From the NCBI GenBank assembly GCA_026004455.1, contig BPJE01000004.1, positions 1-53,880 of the forward strand: a DNA stretch of 53,880 nt, read 5' to 3'. The position numbers and the translations under genes are program-made. This document shows positions 27,797-35,443 of the stretch, one piece after another. Source of the DNA: Patescibacteria group bacterium (GTDB lineage Bacteria; Patescibacteriota; Microgenomatia; UBA1406; GWC2-37-13). Each line of letters opens with the position of its first letter. Positions within the stretch are counted from its first letter, which is position 1. The notes under the pieces are model-generated. The model searched no databases. It saw nothing but the letters and a program-made list of their open reading frames with translations, and had not been told where the DNA came from.

Positions 27797-28865
27797 TTAA
27801 AAATTTATAATAATATTTTTAATTATTTCTTTTAATTTTAGCAAATCTTTGATTTTAATTCTTTCATTTTTTGAATGAGTGTATTCTGTAGCATCAGCTA
27901 AATTAAAAACTAATAGGTTTTTTGTCGTTAAAAATATTGGCATCAGATACTCCCCAAGCTACTTTTTCTTTAGGATTTAATTTCAAATCTTTTAAAATTT
28001 TTTTTAATTTATTGATGATTTGTTTTGCTTGTTTTGATTTGTGAAAATAACCTGGATTTTCTCTAACAAAATCTTTTTCAATTTTTATTTGATATTTTTT
28101 TTCGATTTTTTCAAGTAATTTTATAAATTTATTTTTTGTTTTAATAAGATTTTTTTCAAAAAAACTGCGAATTTCTCCATTTATAATTATTTCACCCGGA
28201 ATAGTATTTCTTACATATCCTCCTTGAATTTTTCCAATATTAAAAAGAGTAAAAGAGTCAATTTTTCCAAGTTTTTGATTGTTTAAAATCTCTTTTAATG
28301 GATAAAGAACATTTTTTGCTTGATCAGGAAGCGAGGCATGATCTTCAAGACCAATGATTTTAAGATCAAATCTCTCATAAAAAGGCGAGGCAGTGATGAT
28401 AGTGCCTAAAGGATTTGATGAGTCAAAACAAAAGCCGATTTTTGATTTTAATAATTTATAGTCAAAATTTATTGCTCCGTAATTACCGATTTCTTCAGAT
28501 AAAGTAAAAATAATTTCAAATGATAGGTTATTTTTTTCTTTAATAAGTTCTTTGGTTGCTTGAATAATTGTGGCGACAGCAACTTTATTATCAGCACCAA
28601 GAATTGTTTTTCCATCTGATGTAATATATTCACCTTTTATTTTTGGTTTGATATTTCTTCCCGGTTCCACTGTATCTAAATGAGCAGATAAAAATAACTT
28701 TGGATTATCCCCTATTCGTGCATATATATTTCCAAATTTATCTTTTTTGGCAAAAATTTTTATTTTTTTAAAATAATCTAAAATATAATTAGCAATTTTT
28801 TCTTCTTCACCAGTTGGTGAATCAATGTGACAAAGAGAAATAAATAGATTAATTAATTTTTTCAT
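27797..28865 (-). CDS. M20 metallopeptidase, PepT-like, one frameshift near the C-terminus
   Basis: A two-zinc aminopeptidase/deacylase. Metal-site motifs in order: LSAHLDTVEPG (His, Asp), LGADNKVAVA (bridging Asp), TLSEEIGNYGA (catalytic Glu-Glu) and FDSSNPLG. As written the frame stops at 27903 with DKKPISF. Removing one base from the A6 run (T6 at 27918-27923) continues it as DKNLLVFNLADATEYTHSKNERI to a stop at 27797, which restores the last zinc-binding His. The start overlaps the stop of the upstream M20 gene by ATGA. The likely role is cleaving a tri- or dipeptide or an N-acyl amino acid; substrate unknown. Confidence 0.75.
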
Positions 28866-30006
28866 AAATTTTTTTCACATTTTTTTAAAAAAGATAAGTA
28901 TATTTTATAGAGTTTAATTAAAGAACTTATTTTCACAAATTCATTTTCGCTATGAGCATTTTCACCACTTGGTCCAATTCCTAATACAGTTTTTTTTGTT
29001 AAATCCAAAAATATTATCATCAGCGACAGAAGATCTAAAATATAAGATAGGATTTTTTTTATAAACTAATTTTACAGAATTAGATAATGTTTGTAAATAT
29101 TTATTATTTTTATCTATTTCATAACTTTCTAAAAAAGGCGTTTCTCTTTTTTTAAATTTTATCTCAATTTTTATTTCTTGTTGATATTTTTCTGAAATCT
29201 TTTTTGCTATGTTTAATAATTTTTTATAGATTGTTTCATGATTATTTGGATAAATAACACAACTATCAATTTCAAAATAAATTTCATCCAATAAAGACAT
29301 TCCTTTTGATTCAGCATTAATTTTTTTTATAAAAATAAATTCTTTTTTTTTTGTTTTTAATTTTATATAATTTTTTTAGATTTTTTATAAAATCTGCTAA
29401 TAAATAATTTATATCTTTTTTAGGTTCATAAAGAGCATAATGTAAGGATTTAAAAATTATTTTTCCTTCATAAACAGCTCTACCTGATCTACCAATTGTT
29501 ATTCCTCTACCATTAAAATAAAAATCAGGTTCAGGAGATAAAATACATTCAACATCGTCTAAAAAATTGTTTTTTAATAAACTATACCCTCCTTTAGAGA
29601 TATTTTCTTCATCAACCACAAAAGCTAATTTTAATTTAAAATTTTTTGGTTGATAATATAAAAATGTTAATATATTTACAGCCATTCCTCCTTTCATGTC
29701 AAAAGATCCTAGCCCGTAACCATTATCTTTTACTATTGTTAATTTAAATGGATCATATAACCATTTTTTATTTACTGAATTTACTGTATCTAAATGTGAA
29801 TAAAAAAGAATACTTTTTTTAGCATTTCCTTTTTCAACTAAAATATTAAATCTATTTTTTTCTACTAATTGTTTTTTTATTGTTATGTTATCGCTTGATT
29901 GAGATTTTATAAAATTCATTACAAATTCTGCCAATAATTTTTCATTTGGATAAATTGAGTTGACAGAAACGAGTTTTTTTAATAGAGTAATTATTTTATC
30001 TTTCAT
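28862..30006 (-). CDS. M20 metallopeptidase, DapE/ArgE-like, two frameshifts
   Basis: The first frame (30006-29317) has FYSHLDTVNSVNKKWLYDPF, YGLGSFDMKGGMAVNI (bridging Asp), AFVVDEENISKGG (Glu-Glu) and LSPEPDF. One A too many in a 10-A run (29343-29352) shifts it. The next piece (29300-28962) shifts again at an 8-A run (28990-28997). Corrected, it ends GIGPSGENAHSENEFVKI...CEKNL at 28862, giving the final His and an ATGA overlap with the next gene. That overlap is good evidence the reconstructed frame is the evolved one. DapE/ArgE-like substrates (N-acylated diamino acids) would fit an operon with LysRS, but this is inference. Confidence 0.75.
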
Positions 30007-30007
30007 A

Positions 30008-31048
30008 TTATGTATTAAAATTCATTAAATCTTTTTGTGTTAAATATGCAACCATAAGATTATTATAACCAGTTTTATTAGTAGAACCATTAGATATAGG
30101 TACATGTTGTGGTAAAAACCAAGCGTTAGGAATGTCAAAATTTTTAGCAGTATTTAAAGCGGGGGTTCTTCCTTGTTTAGCTGCAACTGTAAGAACAGCT
30201 GGTGATTCAAGATTTAATTCGCCAAAAACTAAATGAGGAGGATTTTTCATTCTCGTAAATGTGCTTATGAGAGTATCTGAAACTACTTGATAAATACCTT
30301 TACCTCTATGTTCTAGTTTAACTGCTGCTTCAGTTATTTCTATCAATCTTAAGTTTACAGGCATATTATTTCTTTTAAAAGTTAATTCCCCAAATTCTCC
30401 TAAAACTGAACCAATTAGTGTTTGATTTTCTCCAAAAGCTGCAACTAAAATATTGTTTGGATTTGAAAGGAGAGCTTTGATATCTTCTTCATTCCAACCG
30501 AAAATTTTATATAAATCATAATACATCATTTGAATATTAGGGTTTTTTTTATCTTCTTCATTTATAACTCTTATAGTTAAATCATCTAATCGATGATTAT
30601 TATTAATAGGTTGTTTTGGGTTTAATCGATGATTATTAGAAAATATTTTCGTAGCTAACTCTTTTTGTTCAGCTAATTGTTGTTCGTTTGGCATTCTTTC
30701 GGGTTTATTTTTACCAACATAAATTAAACAACAATCATCTAAACCGCTATTTGTACCTTCAAGTGAAATTATTGTTTCAATAATTTTTAAATGTGGATTG
30801 TCTCTGTTATTGTTTATAAAATTAGATAAAATTTCTTTTAATACGCATGCTCGGACACTAATTCTTGTTGAAGTATCAAAAGGTAATAGTCTTAATGATT
30901 CAAGAAAATTTTCTAAATTTTGTGGAGTATCGATTACTTCTGGATAAACTCCTTTTTTTCTTTCAAAACTTGCTTTTTCAGGTGGCCAAGTTGTACTACC
31001 AATACTACTAGTATATTCTTTAGGAGTATCGCTAAATATTTTTTCCAT
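30008..31048 (-). CDS. GNAT-family N-acetyltransferase with unknown N-terminal region
   Basis: 346 residues. The C-terminal half (about 165-345) carries GNAT features: LTIRVINEEDKKNPNIQMMYYDL, a strand NILVAAFGENQTLIGSVLGEFGEL, and motif A at VKLEHRGKGIYQVVSDTLI (about residues 248-266; R-x-x-G-x-G/A pyrophosphate loop). The N-terminal 160 residues are not recognised; a CC pair occurs in LDDCCLIYVG. First gene behind a T-box, with M20 peptidases and LysRS following at 1-5 nt or ATGA spacing. An acetyltransferase plus deacylases plus LysRS suggests modification or salvage of lysine-related molecules, which is a hypothesis only. Confidence 0.65.
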   Translation of the reverse strand: MEKIFSDTPKEYTSSIGSTTWPPEKASFERKKGVYPEVIDTPQNLENFLESLRLLPFDTSTRISVRACVLKEILSNFINNNRDNPHLKIIETIISLEGTNSGLDDCCLIYVGKNKPERMPNEQQLAEQKELATKIFSNNHRLNPKQPINNNHRLDDLTIRVINEEDKKNPNIQMMYYDLYKIFGWNEEDIKALLSNPNNILVAAFGENQTLIGSVLGEFGELTFKRNNMPVNLRLIEITEAAVKLEHRGKGIYQVVSDTLISTFTRMKNPPHLVFGELNLESPAVLTVAAKQGRTPALNTAKNFDIPNAWFLPQHVPISNGSTNKTGYNNLMVAYLTQKDLMNFNT

Positions 31049-31350
31049 AAAAAACCGTCCTTGAAAAACTAATAATTAATTTCTCAAGGACGGCTTTTTA
31101 CCGCGGTACCACCTTGATTGCTGATTGCTTATTTTTTTCGTCAATCAGCCTCTTTTCCGACGAATTAGTCGGAATTTAAGCTATCACGGGCTTTCCCGTC
31201 GGGTTCTACTTTCCCGATTAAAATCGGGATTTCTTCCCGCCACCTTCCCGAATCATTCGGGATAAAAAGATCTTGCTAAATAAACTCAATCTAGAGAAGC
31301 CTTTCACCCTTATCTTCTCTCGCTTTACAGATTGATATTGTTTATTTAGG
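31049..31350 (-). promoter_or_regulatory. T-box riboswitch leader of the GNAT/M20/M20/LysRS operon
   Basis: The minus strand carries the exact T-box core AAGGTGGTACCGCGG (31115-31101). A terminator follows: stem CCGTCCTTG (31063-31055) paired with CAAGGACGG (31093-31085), then six T and the start codon. The core AAGG...GG can instead pair with CCGTCCTT to form the antiterminator. A 5' domain of stacked helices is visible: arms 31349-31340/31285-31276, 31335-31329/31292-31286 and 31320-31314/31299-31293, with loop ATAAGGGTGAAAGG. Several hairpins lie between. The specifier codon could not be assigned with confidence. Uncharged cognate tRNA should favour read-through. Confidence 0.9.
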
Positions 31351-31376
31351 TTCTTTTTTAGGGTGTTTATTTTAAA

Positions 31377-31404
31377 ATTATAATAAAAAATTATTTAATT
31401 TCAA
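31377..31404 (-). promoter_or_regulatory. Promoter of the T-box operon
   Basis: On the minus strand TTGAAA (31404-31399), a 16-nt spacer and TATAAT (31382-31377). It overlaps the 3' end of greA and would start an approximately 320-nt leader containing the T-box. Confidence 0.55.
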
Positions 31405-31846
31405 CTATTTTATATTTTATTTTTCCAGCAGGAACTTGAATCTCTACCCAATCACCTGGTTTTTTACCAATTAAAGCTTTACCAATTGGTGAAGTATGAG
31501 AAAGTTTTTTATTTAAAGGATCAGCTTCAAATTCACCAACAATTTGAAATAACTCTTTTTTTCCATTGATCTCGACAGTAACAGATGATCCAAGCTGAAT
31601 ATAATTTTTTTGATTATTGTTTTCAACGACTTCAACGTTTTTTAAAATTTCCTCAATCTCTTGAATTCGACCTTCAACAAAAGCTAACTCTTCTTTAGCA
31701 GCTGAATACTCACTATTTTCTGACAGATCACCCATTGCTCGAGCTTTTGACAATCTATCAACTGCTTGTTGTCTTTTTTTTGTTTTTAATTCATCCAGTT
31801 CTTTTTTTAAATTGTCATAACCTTGTTTTGTTAGTTGAGTTTTCAT
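31391..31846 (-). CDS. greA: Transcription elongation factor GreA
   Basis: It rescues backtracked RNA polymerase by stimulating transcript cleavage. 151 residues: an N-terminal coiled coil (about 1-76) with the conserved tip ARAMGDLSENSEYSAAKEE, where the acidic residues that enter the polymerase active site lie, and a C-terminal FKBP-like domain with LGSSVTVEI, SPIGKALIGKKPGD and IKYKIVEIK. Length and motifs are normal. It is transcribed divergently from tRNA-Glu and toward the T-box operon, whose promoter overlaps its end. Confidence 0.95.
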   Translation of the reverse strand: MKTQLTKQGYDNLKKELDELKTKKRQQAVDRLSKARAMGDLSENSEYSAAKEELAFVEGRIQEIEEILKNVEVVENNNQKNYIQLGSSVTVEINGKKELFQIVGEFEADPLNKKLSHTSPIGKALIGKKPGDWVEIQVPAGKIKYKIVEIK

Positions 31847-31892
31847 AATAAAAAATAAAATCCCAGTTAATTTTTTGGGATTTGATGATAAA

Positions 31893-31922
31893 ATAATACT
31901 AGATTAAGTTTTTTTTTGTCAA
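31893..31922 (-). promoter_or_regulatory. greA promoter
   Basis: On the minus strand TTGACA (31922-31917), an 18-nt spacer made mostly of A, and TATTAT (31898-31893). The short leader holds a hairpin ATCCC...GGGAT (31860-31882) ahead of a T-rich stretch just before the start codon, possibly a weak attenuator. Confidence 0.5.
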
Positions 31923-31927
31923 ATTTT

Positions 31928-32001
31928 GCTCTCATCGTCTAGCGGCCTAGGACGACAGGTTCTCAACCTGTAAATCGCGGGTTCGAATCCCGCTGAGAGC
32001 A
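31928..32001 (+). tRNA. tRNA-Glu (anticodon CTC)
   Basis: A complete 74-nt cloverleaf: acceptor GCTCTCA/TGAGAGC, D arm GTC...GAC with TAGCGG, anticodon stem ACAGG/CCTGT with loop TTCTCAA (anticodon CTC) and T arm GCGGG-TTCGAAT-CCCGC. The discriminator is A and no CCA is encoded. It reads GAG codons. A heptamer tandem repeat begins 11 nt after its end. Confidence 0.95.
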
Positions 32002-32012
32002 CAAAATCATTT

Positions 32013-32061
32013 AACATCTAACATCTAACATCTAACGTCTAACACTTAACATCTAACATTT
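32013..32061. repeat. Tandem heptamer AACATCT x 7
   Basis: Seven consecutive 7-bp units, four exact (AACATCT) and three with one or two changes (AACGTCT, AACACTT, AACATTT). It lies between tRNA-Glu and alaS. Repeat units this short without spacers are not CRISPR. The 355-nt gap 32002-32356 holds this array, the AAAAGTC-type repeat and the alaS promoter, but no gene. Confidence 0.8.
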
Positions 32062-32151
32062 AAAAAATTAATCTAAGTTCTAATTAACCTAAAATAAAGA
32101 AAATAACAAATAATAAATTTTTAATCAATAATAAATATTTCAATAAATTAA

Positions 32152-32270
32152 TAAGTCAAAAGTTAAAATTCAAAAGTCAAAAATAAAAGGCAAAAGTCAA
32201 AAGTTTTTTTTAAATTTTAAATTTTTAATTTTCATTTTGACTTTTGATTTTTGCATTTTGAATTTTATTT
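32152..32270. repeat. AAAAGTC-type intergenic repeat, copy upstream of alaS
   Basis: The left arm is built of AAAAGTC/AAAATTC heptamers and the right arm of their complements (TTTTGACTTTTG, CATTTTGAATTTT), with an AT-rich middle. The whole could fold into one long imperfect hairpin. Closely similar copies lie at 42110, 46100 and 48391. Confidence 0.7.
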
Positions 32271-32338
32271 TGTTTACTACTTACTACTTTTTTTCCTTAA
32301 TTACTTGATTACTCAACTACTTTTTATACTTATTTTTT

Positions 32339-32347
32339 TGCTATAAT
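32339..32347 (+). promoter_or_regulatory. Extended -10 promoter element of alaS
   Basis: TGCTATAAT (extended -10) ends 9 nt before the alaS ATG, so the expected mRNA has almost no leader. No convincing -35 is seen, as expected for an extended -10. Confidence 0.55.
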
Positions 32348-32356
32348 TTATAAATT

Positions 32357-34165
32357 ATGTTTAGCCATAAGAAACTTCGTGATGATTTTTCTAAATTTTT
32401 TGAGGAAACAAATCATAAGTTAGTCCCAGCAATTCCTCTTGTTCCCCAAAATGACCCAACCACTCTTTTTACAGGAAGCGGTATGCAACAGTTAGTCCCT
32501 TATCTTTTAGGAGAGATTCATCCATTGGGTAAAAGACTTTACAATATCCAACCATGTTTTCGCAGTCAAGATATTTTAGAGATCGGTGATAATCGTCATA
32601 CAACTTTTTTTGAAATGATGGGTAATTGGTCTTTAGGTGATTATTTTAAAAAAGAGCAATTAAGATGGTTTTGGCAGTTTTTAACTGAGGTTTTAGGATT
32701 TGATAAAAAAAGGCTTTATGTGACAGTTTTTGCTGGTGATCAAAAAAATAATTTAGCTCCTGATGAAGAATCAAAAAAAATTTGGTTAGATTTGGGAGTT
32801 GAAGAAAGTCACATTTTTTCTTATGGACCAGAAAAAAATTGGTGGTCAAGAGCAGGTGTGCCTGATAATATGCCAGAAGGTGAGCCGGGTGGTCCAGATA
32901 GCGAAGTGTTTTATGATTTTGGTGAAGGATTAAAACTTCATGAAAACTCTTCTTTTAAAGATCACAAATGTCATCCAAATTGTGATTGTGGTCGATTTAT
33001 GGAGATTGGTAACTCAGTTTTCATGCAGTTTAAAAAGACGAGTTCTGGTTTTCAAGAGTTACCATCAAAAAATGTTGATTTTGGCGGTGGTTTGGAGCGA
33101 ATTTTGGCAGCTTTAAATAATAATCCTGATGTTTTTTTAACTGATGTTTATTTACCAATTATAAAAAGTCTTGAAAAAACTTTGTTTAAATCTTATGAAA
33201 AAGAAGATGATAAAAGAAAAATGAGAGTGATTGCTGATCATTTAAAAGGAGCAGTGTTTTTGATAAAAACTGGTGTTTATCCATCAAATAAAGAAAGAGG
33301 TTATTATTTGCGTCGACTTTTAAGACGAATTACTGTAAAAACATATCAATTAAAAGGAAAAACTGTTGAAGCGAAAGATCTTTTTGCAGCAGTTGAGGAG
33401 ATTGTTAATATTTATCAAGGAATTTATTTTGAAAGTAAAGATTTAGATGAGATAAAAAATGTTGTCAAGGATGAGATTGATAGATTTAATAAAACTTTAA
33501 ATAAAGGATTACAAATCTTATCAAAAATTGAAAAGCCAGATGGTAAACAAGTTTTTGATTTATATCAATCATATGGTTTTCCAAAAGAGTTAACAGAAGA
33601 GTTGTTAAAAGAAAAAGGATTAAATTTTGATCAAAAACAATTTGATCAAGAATTTGAAAAACATCGTCAGTTATCACGAACTGCCTCAGCAGGAATGTTT
33701 AAGGGTGGTTTAGCTGATCATAGCGAAAAAACACTTCGATACCATACTGCTACTCATTTACTTCATCAAGCGCTTTTTGATGTTTTGGGCGAAAATGTTA
33801 GACAAGAAGGTTCTCATATTACTGGTGAGAGATTAAGATTTGATTTTTTCTCATCGATAAAACCTGGTGATAGTGATATTCAAAGAATTGAAGCTATTAT
33901 CAATGAAAAAATCAATCAAGGTTTAAATGTTAATTTTGTTTTAATGCCTAAAAATGAAGCTTATAAAATTGGTGCTAAGTCTTTTTTTAGGGAAAAATAT
34001 CCAGATACAGTTAAAGTGTATTATATTGGTGAATCAATAGATAATGCTTATTCAAAAGAGTTTTGTGGTGGACCACATGTAAAAAACACAAAAGAAATTG
34101 GTAAAATTAAAATATATAAGTTTGAAAAAATTGGTGCTAATATTTATAGAATTTATGCAAAATGA
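32357..34165 (+). CDS. alaS: Alanyl-tRNA synthetase, short form without C-Ala domain
   Basis: It charges tRNA-Ala and edits Ser/Gly mischarging. The class II catalytic core has VPQNDPTTLFTGSGMQQLVPYLLG, IQPCFRSQDILEIGDNRHTTFFEMMGNWSLGDYFK (motif 2 region) and VDFGGGLERILAAL (motif 3). The editing domain keeps its metal site: HTATHLLHQAL (HxxxH) and CGGPHVKNT (CxxxH). At 602 residues it stops after the editing domain, whereas the usual enzyme (about 870) carries a C-terminal DHHA1/C-Ala domain that contacts tRNA and dimerises. The next gene encodes a free tRNA-binding domain, which might compensate in trans (inference). Confidence 0.93.
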   Translation: MFSHKKLRDDFSKFFEETNHKLVPAIPLVPQNDPTTLFTGSGMQQLVPYLLGEIHPLGKRLYNIQPCFRSQDILEIGDNRHTTFFEMMGNWSLGDYFKKEQLRWFWQFLTEVLGFDKKRLYVTVFAGDQKNNLAPDEESKKIWLDLGVEESHIFSYGPEKNWWSRAGVPDNMPEGEPGGPDSEVFYDFGEGLKLHENSSFKDHKCHPNCDCGRFMEIGNSVFMQFKKTSSGFQELPSKNVDFGGGLERILAALNNNPDVFLTDVYLPIIKSLEKTLFKSYEKEDDKRKMRVIADHLKGAVFLIKTGVYPSNKERGYYLRRLLRRITVKTYQLKGKTVEAKDLFAAVEEIVNIYQGIYFESKDLDEIKNVVKDEIDRFNKTLNKGLQILSKIEKPDGKQVFDLYQSYGFPKELTEELLKEKGLNFDQKQFDQEFEKHRQLSRTASAGMFKGGLADHSEKTLRYHTATHLLHQALFDVLGENVRQEGSHITGERLRFDFFSSIKPGDSDIQRIEAIINEKINQGLNVNFVLMPKNEAYKIGAKSFFREKYPDTVKVYYIGESIDNAYSKEFCGGPHVKNTKEIGKIKIYKFEKIGANIYRIYAK

Positions 34166-34217
34166 AGCATAACTGTTATAATTGTTGTAACGATTATAAT
34201 AGTGATAAAAAAATATT

Positions 34218-34559
34218 ATGAAAAAAAAACTAACAATTAATTTTAATGATTTTGAGAAAATGGATATAAGAGTAGGAAAAGTAGTTGAGGCAGGAATGGT
34301 TGCAGGATCAAAAAATTTAATTAAAATGAAGGTTGATTTGGGTGAAGATTATGGAGTAGTTCAGATATTGTCAGGAATTGCTAAATATTATCAACCAGAA
34401 GATTTGGTTGGTAATAATTATCCGTTTATTGCTAATCTTGAACCAAAAAAATTTATGGGAGAGGAATCTCAAGGTATGATCCTTGTTGTTGATGCGCCAG
34501 AGAGATTTTTTTTAATTAATCTTGACAAAAATTTAAAACCTGGGACAATTATTAGATAA
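34218..34559 (+). CDS. Stand-alone tRNA-binding (EMAP-II/CsaA/Arc1p-type) OB-fold protein
   Basis: A 113-residue protein made of a single OB fold. FEKMDIRVGKVVEAGMVAGSKNLIKMKVDLG is the family start (DIRVGKI...HPxAxKLY), followed by VQILSGIAKYYQPEDLVGN and the diagnostic SQGMILVVDA. The same domain is the C-terminus of many MetRS and PheRS-beta chains, and binds the outside of the tRNA elbow. It lies 52 nt after the truncated alaS. It could be a CsaA-like chaperone or a trans-acting tRNA cofactor; sequence cannot separate these. Confidence 0.85.
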   Translation: MKKKLTINFNDFEKMDIRVGKVVEAGMVAGSKNLIKMKVDLGEDYGVVQILSGIAKYYQPEDLVGNNYPFIANLEPKKFMGEESQGMILVVDAPERFFLINLDKNLKPGTIIR

Positions 34560-34595
34560 ACACTTTTTTATAAATTAAATTTTTTTTAAAAAAAT

Positions 34596-35426
34596 ATGGT
34601 AGAAAAATCAAAAAAAAAGATCGAGCTTGTTAATGATATTTCTTTAAATAAAGATTCTACGAATAATTTTAAACCATTATATTTTTTAATGGGAATAATT
34701 TTAGTATTTAATTTGTTTTTAGCAGTAAAAGTTTTTAATATTGAAAAAAAATTAACCTCATTAGCAACTCCTCAACAACCTCAACAACAACAGCCAGTTG
34801 AAGTAAAAATCGATCAGATTAAAAAATTATTTACTAATGATTTTATTCATTTTGGTGATAAAAATAAAAAGCTTTTATTTGTTGAAGTGTCTGATCCAAG
34901 TTGTCCATTTTGTCATATTGCTGGTGGTGAAAACCCAGATTTAGCAAGTCAAGTTGGAGATAGATTTAAATATCAATCACAAGGAGGATCTTATATTCCT
35001 CCAGTTCCTGAAATAAAAAAATTGGTTGATCAAGGGAAAGCTGGTTTTGTATTTTTATACTCAAACGGTCATGGCAATGGTGAAATTGCAGCTCAAGCTT
35101 TATATTGCGCTTATGAAAAGGGTAAATTTTGGGAAGTCCATAATAAATTAATGAGCAATGAAGGTTATAATTTAATTAATGAAACTGTTCAAAATAATAA
35201 AGCTAAAATTTCCGAATTAGTAAACTTTTTAGCTAATGAGATTGATAGTAAATTTTTAACTAATTGTTTACAGTCAGGAAAATATGAAAAAAGTTTAACT
35301 CGTGATCAGCAATTATCACCAAGTTTAGGATTCCAAGGTACACCACACTTTTTAGTTAATACTACCATGTTTCAAGGTGCGTATAGTTTTTCTGATATGA
35401 AATCAATTGTTGATAAAGCATTGTAA
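34596..35426 (+). CDS. Membrane-anchored DsbA-family thiol-disulfide oxidoreductase
   Basis: 276 residues: an N-terminal membrane segment (about 28-48), a Gln/Pro linker (PQQPQQQQP), then a thioredoxin-fold domain with an all-helical insertion. The redox motif is CPFC in VSDPSCPFCHIAGG (about residues 104-107), the cis-Pro loop is GFQGTPHFLVN, and an additional pair of cysteines (LYCAY, NCLQ) follows. It probably forms or isomerises disulfides in exported proteins such as the four-cysteine orphan at 6.1 kb. No DsbB or VKOR gene is seen in the window. Confidence 0.85.
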   Translation: MVEKSKKKIELVNDISLNKDSTNNFKPLYFLMGIILVFNLFLAVKVFNIEKKLTSLATPQQPQQQQPVEVKIDQIKKLFTNDFIHFGDKNKKLLFVEVSDPSCPFCHIAGGENPDLASQVGDRFKYQSQGGSYIPPVPEIKKLVDQGKAGFVFLYSNGHGNGEIAAQALYCAYEKGKFWEVHNKLMSNEGYNLINETVQNNKAKISELVNFLANEIDSKFLTNCLQSGKYEKSLTRDQQLSPSLGFQGTPHFLVNTTMFQGAYSFSDMKSIVDKAL

Positions 35427-35443
35427 TAATTTATTTTAAAAAA

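Noticed and set aside
31141-31260. Multiple GC hairpins (TCCCGA...TCGGGA) as independent palindromic repeats
   Set aside because: They lie within the T-box leader between its 5' domain and the core, and are best read as its internal helices.
32013-32061. Regular short array as a CRISPR
   Set aside because: Units are 7 bp in direct tandem with no spacers, and no cas gene is in the window.
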